Shown: piece after piece, positions 1-5,675 of the stretch
Numbering within the stretch: the stretch's first letter is position 1
How the letters are laid out: the number at the start of each line of letters is the position of its first letter
Source: Acidobacterium sp.
Lineage (GTDB): Bacteria; Acidobacteriota; Terriglobia; Terriglobales; Acidobacteriaceae
Direction: 5' to 3'
Length of the DNA: 8,592 nucleotides
Assembly (NCBI GenBank): GCA_003152595.1
Contig: PMAM01000110.1
Coordinates: 3,406 to 11,997 of the forward strand
Notes under the pieces: generated by a model
Database searches by the model: none
The model's input: the letters and a program-made list of their open reading frames with translations, nothing else
What the model was told of the DNA's origin: nothing
Made by a program: the position numbers and the translations under genes

Positions 1-368
1 CGCACCACGCTCGCCAGCAGATCGGCGTCCAGGTTGTACGTTCCTCCGGCCTTCGCCAGCATCGGTTGCAAATCGGCATCCGTCAGCTTCTCCGGAACCG
101 CCGGCGCTGGTGCCGGTTTGGCACTCGTCGCTACAGGTTGGGGCAAATCCACATGCTCGTCCGCGACGATGTCCGACGCGTTCACTTCGAGGTAGCTGGC
201 CTCGGCTGCATCCATATAGAGCCGAGCCTTTGCGCCATCGGCGACGCGATGATCGCAGATCAGGTCGAAGCCATTCTTGAGCGTCACGTGCTCAGCGGCG
301 TGCGCGGCCGTCGCCGCAAAACAAGCAGCCAGCCAGACGCACCCCAATACTCTGCCGAAACGGCGCAT
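1..368 (-). CDS. Secreted lytic transglycosylase (SLT-type), N-terminal part only
   Basis: Partial gene: the first 122 codons are visible and the rest runs off the left edge. Residues 1-25 form a signal peptide: basic MRRFGR, a hydrophobic stretch, then AAHAAEH with probable cleavage after an Ala. Residues 27-70 form a small segment beginning VTLKNGFDLICDH that I cannot assign to a named domain. A Pro/Ala-rich linker follows (about 76-92). Residues 95-122 (LTDADLQPMLAKAGG, then YNLDADLLASVV) match the first helices of soluble lytic transglycosylase domains, which normally continue as RAESG with the catalytic Glu. The window ends just before that Glu, so the active site is not seen. Such enzymes cleave peptidoglycan glycan strands in the periplasm. 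The ATG at 366-368 is chosen because an in-frame stop (TAA) lies only two codons upstream. The gene starts 46 bases after the HAD phosphatase gene and may be transcribed with it. Confidence 0.72.
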   Translation of the reverse strand, partial: MRRFGRVLGCVWLAACFAATAAHAAEHVTLKNGFDLICDHRVADGAKARLYMDAAEASYLEVNASDIVADEHVDLPQPVATSAKPAPAPAVPEKLTDADLQPMLAKAGGTYNLDADLLASVV

Positions 369-414
369 TCCTCTTTACTCTACCATCCTAAGACGCACCC
401 GCTGCGCTATCCGC

Positions 415-1350
415 TCACTCTCCGCCCGAAGGATAAACGGCTACGGATGTGGTATTTACAACAGACTGGGAAACAGCTTCTGCTCCGCGTCCAGCGAGCA
501 GTTTTTCGATCACCTGCGCCACGCCATCCTCATCCGCCGCCGCAGCGATCTCCCACTTGCGCCGCCGCGCCAGCTCCACCAGATCCGGAGCGCCATTCAC
601 CACGACCACAGGCCACGCCGCAAATTCCAGCATCTCCAGGTCGTTCCAGTTGTCGCCGATCGCCATCACCTCTTCCGCAGCCAGACCCCGCTGCTTCGCC
701 AGCCGTCGCAACGCCGCTCCCTTCGAGCAGCCCGGCGGCAGGATGTCGAGGATCGTCAGATCCCGCGACGGATACTCCGTCCGATGCACCTCGATCGACC
801 CAGCCAGTTCGCTCTCCACCAGCCACTCCTCGGCCCGCCGCATGTCTTCCACCGCGCCGCACACCATGCCCTGCACCGGCGCCTCACCGCTGTCGAACGC
901 CCGCTCCAGTGGCCGCACTTCGCGGATCCACGGCCGGTTGGCCTCAACCCACATCGAGACGCGGCCTTCTAGCGGCTCCACCGATTCGAGGACCAACTCG
1001 CCAGGCCCGTCATGGTCGAAGGTGAACACCGTGGTTCCGAAGGGCCGCAGCGCCGGGCATAGCGCCAGCGCTGTCTCCACCGGCAACAGGAAGCGATCGA
1101 TCCGCTGTCCGGCCAGCGTGCGCGTCACCGTCCCATTCGAGGTGATGAAGACCGTCTCCGGCTTCAGCCCCATCGGCTCGATCAGAGGCGCCGCGTAGGC
1201 CTGGCGGCGCCCGGTGGCAATCACAATCTCGATCCCTGCCGCCTGCGCCTCGCGCAATGCGCGGCAATTGCGCGCGCTGATGGCGGAGTTGGGAGACGCA
1301 AGCAGCGTACCGTCGATGTCGACGACGATCATCCTGATGGGCAGGCTCAT
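415..1350 (-). CDS. Cof-type HAD-superfamily phosphatase
   Basis: 311-residue cytoplasmic HAD hydrolase of the Cof/YbiV-like (IIB) type, expected to dephosphorylate small phosphorylated metabolites through an aspartyl-phosphate intermediate. All four HAD motifs are visible. Motif I is DIDGTLL with nucleophile D11 and acid/base D13. Motif II is in ITSNG (S71, N72). Motif III lysine is K210 in CSKGAALRRL. Motif IV is GDNWNDLEML with metal ligands D233 and D237. Residues from about 85 to 200 form the large C2-type cap expected between motifs II and III, which sets substrate choice; the substrate cannot be read from sequence. The protein is somewhat longer than the usual ~270 residues because of a weakly conserved tail after about residue 287. 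The ATG start is 27 bases beyond the tadA stop with only a weak GAGA-like ribosome site, consistent with co-transcription. Family certain; specific role unknown. Confidence 0.93.
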   Translation of the reverse strand: MSLPIRMIVVDIDGTLLASPNSAISARNCRALREAQAAGIEIVIATGRRQAYAAPLIEPMGLKPETVFITSNGTVTRTLAGQRIDRFLLPVETALALCPALRPFGTTVFTFDHDGPGELVLESVEPLEGRVSMWVEANRPWIREVRPLERAFDSGEAPVQGMVCGAVEDMRRAEEWLVESELAGSIEVHRTEYPSRDLTILDILPPGCSKGAALRRLAKQRGLAAEEVMAIGDNWNDLEMLEFAAWPVVVVNGAPDLVELARRRKWEIAAAADEDGVAQVIEKLLAGRGAEAVSQSVVNTTSVAVYPSGGE

Positions 1351-1377
1351 CTGATTCTCAGTTTAGGCCCACGCCGG

Positions 1378-1827
1378 TCAGCGCCGCTCCCGGAAGAACT
1401 CCCGCAACAGCTCTCCGCATTCCTCTGCGAAAACTCCCGAAGTAACCGCCATCTGATGATTGAGTCTGGGATGGTTCAACACCTCGACTACCGAACCCGC
1501 GGCGCCCGCCTTGGGATCGGCCGCGCCCCACACCAGCCGCCCCAACCGCGCGTGAATCATCGCTCCCGCGCACATCGCGCAGGGCTCCAGCGTTACGTAA
1601 AGCTCGCAATCGACCAGACGATAGTTCCCAATCGCCTCCGCGGCCGCGCGCATCGCAACCATCTCGGCGTGCGCCGTCGGATCCACATCGCGCAGCACGC
1701 GGTTTTGCCCCCGCGCAACAATCGCTCCTCCACGCACCGCAACCGCACCGATGGGAACCTCGCCTGCCTCGGCCGCTGCCCTCGCTTCTTCCAGAGCAAC
1801 ACGCATCAGCGTCTCGTCCGCGGTCAC
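1378..1827 (-). CDS. tadA: tRNA-specific adenosine deaminase TadA
   Basis: 149-residue zinc-dependent deaminase that converts the wobble adenosine of tRNA-Arg(ACG) to inosine, a normally essential step in decoding CGN arginine codons. The cytidine/deoxycytidylate deaminase fold signatures are complete: HAE at 53-55 (zinc ligand H53, proton-shuttle E55) and PCAMC at 82-86 (zinc ligands C83 and C86). The N-terminal VPIGAV and the DPKAGAAGS stretch at 105-112 are typical of TadA rather than of guanine or cytosine deaminases, and the length fits the family. The start is a GTG at 1825-1827 whose last two bases lie in the TGA of the upstream agmatine deiminase gene (GTGA overlap), so translation is probably coupled. 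A later ATG at codon 8 would cut into the conserved first helix (MRVALEEA aligns with the E. coli MRHAL region), so GTG is preferred. Confidence 0.95.
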   Translation of the reverse strand: MTADETLMRVALEEARAAAEAGEVPIGAVAVRGGAIVARGQNRVLRDVDPTAHAEMVAMRAAAEAIGNYRLVDCELYVTLEPCAMCAGAMIHARLGRLVWGAADPKAGAAGSVVEVLNHPRLNHQMAVTSGVFAEECGELLREFFRERR

Positions 1828-3002
1828 GGCGTCTCGGCCTTCGGCTGCTGCTGCGTCATGCAGTGCAGCGTGCCCAGCCCCCAGATCAGGTCGCCGCAGT
1901 AGATGCCCACTACTTCGCGCGTCGGAAACGCCCCGGCCAGGATATTCATTGCATTGCGATCGGTCCCCCGGTTGAAAATGGGCACCAGTACCAGATCGTT
2001 CGCGATGTAGAAATTTGCATAACTGGCCGGAAGGCGCTGTCCCTGGAAAACAATCGGTGGCGGCATCGGAAGCTCGATGATTTCGTACGGCTTCCCGTTG
2101 GCGTTTCGCGCCGATTGCAGCCGATCCAGGTTCTCCTGCAAGGGAAGATGGTTATCGTCCTCAGTATTTGGCTCAGTCACGGTGACAATTGTGTTCGGCC
2201 CAACGAATCGTGTGATGTCATCCACGTGCCCATGCGTGTCATCGCCCGCGATCCCGCGATTCATCCACAAAACCTGCTCGATTCCCAGATAGTCGTGCAT
2301 GACCTTTTCGAGTTGTTCGCGGTCCACACCAGGATTTCGCTGCTGCACCTCGCTCAGCAGGCATTCTTCGGTCGTGATCAGCGTCCCGGCGCCGTTCACA
2401 TCGATCGAGCCACCCTCGAGAACCACCCGGTACGGCCCGGCCGCCGTCTCGATCGTTGGTTCCCATTGCGGCATGTCAAGCAATTCCGCCACCAAACCCG
2501 GAATCTGATCGTCCAGATGCCAGTCCGGATACTTCGCCCATGCATTGAACTTCCAATTTGTAACAGCAACGGGTGCAGATCCAATGCGCGCCAGCGCCAG
2601 ATCGGTATCCCCGCTCTCTGGTTCCACCCGCAGGTCTTTGCTCACGAAAATCGGCCCCGAATCCCGCGTCCACACCCGATCCGTCGGCCACGGATGAAAA
2701 TGCACCCGCTTCAGATTCGCGCCCGTCTTCTTCAGAACGCCCCGCGCGCGCTTCTCCGCTGCGGCATCGTCCACCAGTATGTGGACATCTTCCACTCGCG
2801 CCAGATGGCCGACGATCTCCGCGTAGACCCACGGGATCGGCTGGAATTTTCCCGGCCAGTCATCTGGATTGTGTGGCCAGGCAAGCCACGTTGCTTCGTG
2901 CGGCTCCCACTCCGCAGGCATCCGGTAGCCCAGGGCACGTGGGGTCGGCGAAGGCTGCGGGTTCGCTCCCGGTTCCATCTCCCTCACCGCCACGTCGCTC
3001 AT
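1824..3002 (-). CDS. aguA: Agmatine deiminase (agmatine iminohydrolase)
   Basis: 392-residue member of the peptidyl-arginine-deiminase-like guanidine-modifying superfamily (PAD_porph). It hydrolyses agmatine to N-carbamoylputrescine plus ammonia in the cytoplasm, the second step from arginine to putrescine. Visible catalytic features are RDSGP with D114, EGGS at 196-199, DTHGHVDD with H259 and D261, and the nucleophile C381 in GLGTLHCMTQQQP near the C-terminus. The early MPAEWEPHEATWLAWP is also characteristic. The segment before the catalytic Cys reads GLGTLHC where classical AguA proteins have GGGNIHC, so this is a divergent branch; the neighbouring aguB and arginine decarboxylase make agmatine the most likely substrate. 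The ATG start overlaps the aguB stop by four bases (ATGA) and has only a weak GAGAAA upstream, implying translational coupling. Its own stop overlaps the tadA start in the same manner. Confidence 0.93.
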   Translation of the reverse strand: MSDVAVREMEPGANPQPSPTPRALGYRMPAEWEPHEATWLAWPHNPDDWPGKFQPIPWVYAEIVGHLARVEDVHILVDDAAAEKRARGVLKKTGANLKRVHFHPWPTDRVWTRDSGPIFVSKDLRVEPESGDTDLALARIGSAPVAVTNWKFNAWAKYPDWHLDDQIPGLVAELLDMPQWEPTIETAAGPYRVVLEGGSIDVNGAGTLITTEECLLSEVQQRNPGVDREQLEKVMHDYLGIEQVLWMNRGIAGDDTHGHVDDITRFVGPNTIVTVTEPNTEDDNHLPLQENLDRLQSARNANGKPYEIIELPMPPPIVFQGQRLPASYANFYIANDLVLVPIFNRGTDRNAMNILAGAFPTREVVGIYCGDLIWGLGTLHCMTQQQPKAETP

Positions 3003-3916
3003 TTTTTCTCGACATCCAGAAAGCGGCTGACAATCGGGGCGTAGGCATCGATCCGCCGGTCCCGCAGGAACGGCCAGTTGCGCCGCGTATCTTCGATCAC
3101 GGCGAGATCGATCTCGCCGATCAGGATTTCCTCGCGATCATGGGCCGCCTTTGCGATCACCCGCCCAAACGGATCAGCCAGAAACGACCCGCCCCAGAAC
3201 GCGAGACCTGGCCCTTCGACGCGATTCCCGCGCACGTCGCCATGCTCAATCCCAACGCGATTGACCGCGGCCACATAGACCCCGTTCGCGATCGCGTGCG
3301 CCCGCTGAATCGTCTGCCAGGCATCGTACTGCGCTGTCCCGTACTCCTCTTTCTCGTGGGGATGCCAGCCAATAGCCGTGGGATAAAACAACACATCGGC
3401 TCCCTGCAGCGCGGTAATGCGTGCACCCTCCGGATACCATTGGTCCCAGCACACCAGCGTGCCAATCTTCCCCGCAGACGTATCGAACGCGCGAAAACCC
3501 AGGTCGCCGGGCGTGAAATAGAACTTCTCGTAGTACAGCGGATCGTCAGGGATGTGCATTTTGCGGTACAGTCCCGCAATCGTTCCGTCATTTTCGAGAA
3601 TCGCCGCCGTGTTGTGATAGAGCCCCGCGGCGCGCCGCTCGAACAGCGACGCTACGACGACGACCTTCTCCTCCCGTGCCACCGCGCCCAGCTTCTCCGT
3701 GCTCGGCCCGGGAATCGGCTCGGCCAGATCGAACAGCGCGATATCCTCGCGCTGACAAAAATACTGCGCGCGAAACAGCTCCGGCAGGCAGACGACATCC
3801 GCGCCCTGCCCCGCCGCCTCCCGCACGCGCTCCGCGGCCTTCTCCAGATTGGCGTCAGGATCCGGTCCGCAGCTCATCTGCACCAGCCCGACGCGAAATT
3901 TGCTTTTTTCTGCCAT
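2999..3916 (-). CDS. aguB: N-carbamoylputrescine amidase
   Basis: 305-residue carbon-nitrogen hydrolase of the nitrilase superfamily. It cleaves N-carbamoylputrescine to putrescine, CO2 and ammonia, completing the route from agmatine. The Glu-Lys-Cys catalytic triad is clear: E46 in CLPELF, K119 in YRKMHIPDD, and C156 in LVCWDQWYPE. The YRKMHIPDDP and CWDQWYPEGAR wording is that of AguB-type enzymes rather than beta-ureidopropionase or generic nitrilases, and the length is typical. Start: the ATG at 3914-3916 is preceded by AGAAG about eight bases upstream, an acceptable ribosome site. The gene lies 88 bases downstream of the arginine decarboxylase, with a terminator hairpin in between, and overlaps aguA by four bases. 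Family and step are assigned with high confidence because both catalytic residues and neighbours agree. Confidence 0.96.
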   Translation of the reverse strand: MAEKSKFRVGLVQMSCGPDPDANLEKAAERVREAAGQGADVVCLPELFRAQYFCQREDIALFDLAEPIPGPSTEKLGAVAREEKVVVVASLFERRAAGLYHNTAAILENDGTIAGLYRKMHIPDDPLYYEKFYFTPGDLGFRAFDTSAGKIGTLVCWDQWYPEGARITALQGADVLFYPTAIGWHPHEKEEYGTAQYDAWQTIQRAHAIANGVYVAAVNRVGIEHGDVRGNRVEGPGLAFWGGSFLADPFGRVIAKAAHDREEILIGEIDLAVIEDTRRNWPFLRDRRIDAYAPIVSRFLDVEKK

Positions 3917-3956
3917 ATTTGTATCTTCTGTGGTTACACATTACGAGGAAACAAGC

Positions 3957-3984
3957 AAAAGGCGCAGGCCCCTTGGCCCACGCC
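3957..3984 (-). terminator. Rho-independent terminator between arginine decarboxylase gene and aguB
   Basis: On the minus strand GGCGTGGGCC and GGCCTGCGCC form a 10-base-pair GC-rich stem (two G-U pairs) around an AAGG loop, followed at once by TTTT and then GCTTGTTT. It begins 20 bases after the decarboxylase TAG stop and ends 40 bases before the aguB ATG. The U-run is short and interrupted by GC, so termination may be partial and the hairpin could instead act as an attenuator or an mRNA 3'-end stabiliser. The geometry is seen directly; function is inferred. Confidence 0.7.
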
Positions 3985-4004
3985 TGCCTCATTCCCGCCG
4001 TAAT

Positions 4005-4562
4005 CTACTCGAAAATCAGGATCGCCGCCGCAATCGTGGTCGTCCATAACCCGCGTTTATCCCCGATCGCCGACTGCGTCACGTTCGCGGTGCGCACAAT
4101 CTTGTTCGAAATGCGGTAAATCTCTTTTTTCTCGTCCCAGCTCGTGTCAGGATCGAATTCCACGTCCAGAGTGGTCGCCAGCATCTCCGCTGCCAGCTCT
4201 TCGGCGTATTCTCCGGCCTGATCTTCAGTCTCGCCGAAGCTGTGATGCTCGCTTAAGTAACCGTAAGTGTTACGATCGCTCGGAATCGCAACACCGATGC
4301 TCGACGCTACCAGCCGGTGCGGCTCCCGTGTGGAGTTCTCCGCGACCACGGCGAACACAACCTCACCCGGACTGAGGTATTTCAGCCCCTCTTTGCGCCC
4401 AATCAGCTTCGCCTGCGGAGGAAAGATGGAAGAAACGCGCACCAGATTCTGCGCCGCAATGCCGGCATCCCGTAATGCCAGCTCAAATGAGGTCAGCCGC
4501 TCCTTGTGTTTCCCCACTCCCTTGGTGAAGAAAAGCCGCCTCGGGACCATACTTTTTCCCAA
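4005..4562 (-). CDS. pdaD: Pyruvoyl-dependent arginine decarboxylase
   Basis: 185-residue proenzyme of the PvlArgDC family, which decarboxylates arginine to agmatine using a self-made pyruvoyl group instead of PLP. The self-cleavage site is RVSSIFPP: the chain is expected to break between S44 and S45, S45 becoming the pyruvoyl cap of the alpha chain. Other family features are FFTKGVGKHKERLTSFELAL near the N-terminus, the AENSTREPHRLVASSIGVA stretch, and GYLSEHH (101-107). Length fits the family (about 160-195). The start is debatable. TTG at 4560-4562 has a near-ideal GGAGGAG seven bases upstream and is used here. An in-frame ATG at 4548-4550 gives the N-terminus MVPRRLFFTKG, which matches many family members as I remember them, but has only GGGA nearby. 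Downstream aguB and aguA supply the next two steps to putrescine. The LysR gene lies 128 bases upstream. Confidence 0.94.
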   Translation of the reverse strand: MGKSMVPRRLFFTKGVGKHKERLTSFELALRDAGIAAQNLVRVSSIFPPQAKLIGRKEGLKYLSPGEVVFAVVAENSTREPHRLVASSIGVAIPSDRNTYGYLSEHHSFGETEDQAGEYAEELAAEMLATTLDVEFDPDTSWDEKKEIYRISNKIVRTANVTQSAIGDKRGLWTTTIAAAILIFE

Positions 4563-4569
4563 TTCTCAA

Positions 4570-4576
4570 CTCCTCC
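4570..4576 (-). promoter_or_regulatory. Strong Shine-Dalgarno sequence for the TTG start of pdaD
   Basis: Minus-strand GGAGGAG, seven bases before the TTG at 4562 and nineteen before the in-frame ATG at 4550. The spacing is right only for the TTG, so this site decides in favour of the longer protein. It is the best ribosome site I see in the window. Confidence 0.75.
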
Positions 4577-4690
4577 GAATCTTTTGAAATCCAGGCGCAC
4601 GCACTCTGCTCAAAACCGCGTCCCCGCTGAAACTTAACACAGAAATGCCCGGTGGATACGCCGATGAAAAGGAATTAACGCCGCTTTCAA

Positions 4691-5617
4691 TCATACGGTA
4701 CCGCGCGCCCGTCCGTGTCCGGCTTCCGGATCGCGTTTTCGCACTGGCTGGGTCGCAATTTCCAGAAATTCCTGCGCCGCCTTCGAAGGCTGGCGATCCT
4801 TCCGATAGACCAGCGCCAGATCCCTCGCCAGGCGCACTCCCTCCAGCGCCAGTGGATGCAGCACGCCTGTCCGTTCTTCCTCCATCACATTCGTGCGCGG
4901 TAAAAAACCCAGGCCCAGCCCCACCCCGATATACCGCTTGAGCATCTCGCTCGACTCCACTTCCATCGCCACCCGCGGCACGATCTCGTTCACGCGGAAC
5001 AGCTCATCCAGCTGCTCCCTGCGCCGGCCGTGCGCGGGCAGCAGCATCGGATATCGCGCCGCATCCTGCAGACGCACCGTTGCGCGTCCGGCCAGAGCGT
5101 GCCCCTGCGGCGCCACCAGCGCCAGCTCGTCGCGATGGATCAGGTCCACCGCCAGCCGTGTGTCGCGCACCGGCATCGAAACCACGCCGAAATCCACCTC
5201 CCGGTTCACCACGCTTTCCAGCGTGCGCAGCCGCTCCGCGCGCACCACGCTCAGCATCACGCGCGGATACTGCCGCCGAAATTGAGCGAAGACCTGCGGC
5301 AGCACATACAGGTGGGTGGCCTCGTTGGCGCTGATCGCCAGTTCCCCGCGCGGCGAGCGTTCCTGCTCCGCAATGGCCAGCAGGATGTGCTTCTGCCGCT
5401 CCACGCAGTACTCGGCAAAGGGCTCAAACAATCGCCCAGCCGCGGTAAATGTCACTTTTCCGCCGTCGCGATCGAACAGGCGCGCCCCCACTTCCTGCTC
5501 CAGCGTGCGAATCTGCGCCGAAATCGCCGGCTGTGTGCGAAGCAGTTTCTGAGCCGCGCGCGAAAAGCTTTTCAGGCGGCTGACCTCCAGAAACGTCCGA
5601 AGATTTTCAAAGTCCAT
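4691..5617 (-). CDS. LysR-family transcriptional regulator
   Basis: 308-residue LysR-type regulator. Residues 1-60 form the winged helix-turn-helix (MDFENLRTFLEV, FSRAAQKLLRTQPAISAQIRTLE within 18-40, then GARLFDRDGGKVTFTAAG). Residues from about 90 to 290 form the periplasmic-binding-protein-like effector domain, beginning GELAISANEATHLYVLP and containing YIGVGLGLGFLP at 229-240. The tail is basic and low in conservation. The ATG at 5615-5617 is chosen because it yields the canonical LysR N-terminus and has GAGG eight bases upstream; a TTG 14 codons earlier (5659) is also open in frame but adds residues unlike the family. The gene follows the exporter by 58 bases and precedes pdaD by 128 bases, all in one direction. 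LysR proteins usually bind next to their own promoters, so either neighbour could be a target. The effector is unknown; family assignment is firm. Confidence 0.93.
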   Translation of the reverse strand: MDFENLRTFLEVSRLKSFSRAAQKLLRTQPAISAQIRTLEQEVGARLFDRDGGKVTFTAAGRLFEPFAEYCVERQKHILLAIAEQERSPRGELAISANEATHLYVLPQVFAQFRRQYPRVMLSVVRAERLRTLESVVNREVDFGVVSMPVRDTRLAVDLIHRDELALVAPQGHALAGRATVRLQDAARYPMLLPAHGRRREQLDELFRVNEIVPRVAMEVESSEMLKRYIGVGLGLGFLPRTNVMEEERTGVLHPLALEGVRLARDLALVYRKDRQPSKAAQEFLEIATQPVRKRDPEAGHGRARGTV

Positions 5618-5625
5618 TGCTGATG

Positions 5626-5629
5626 CCTC
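5626..5629 (-). promoter_or_regulatory. Ribosome binding site fixing the LysR start
   Basis: Minus-strand TTGAGG, core GAGG, lies eight bases before the ATG at 5617. It supports the shorter 308-residue protein over the TTG start at 5659. Confidence 0.6.
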
Positions 5630-5675
5630 AAGAATATGCGGCCCAGGAGACTGCCACAAGGATTTTCAACGCCCG

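Noticed and set aside
66..1198. Several plus-strand open frames opposite the HAD and transglycosylase genes.
   Set aside because: Same pattern of antisense shadows; translations are rich in Pro, Arg, His and Ser and match nothing, while the minus strand carries complete catalytic motifs.
1863..4003. Long plus-strand open frames opposite aguA and aguB (393 and 476 codons).
   Set aside because: They are antisense to well-supported enzymes, have Arg/Pro/Ser-rich low-complexity translations with no recognisable domain, and arise from the GC-rich third-position bias of the real genes.
5618..5659. Longer LysR protein starting at the TTG at 5659.
   Set aside because: It adds 14 residues not typical of LysR proteins, while the ATG at 5617 has a good GAGG site and gives the standard N-terminus.
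5626..5660. Promoter-like TTGTGG, 17-base spacer, TATTCT upstream of the LysR gene.
   Set aside because: Only 3/6 and 4/6 consensus matches, and the implied transcript would start at or inside the ribosome binding site, leaving no usable leader.
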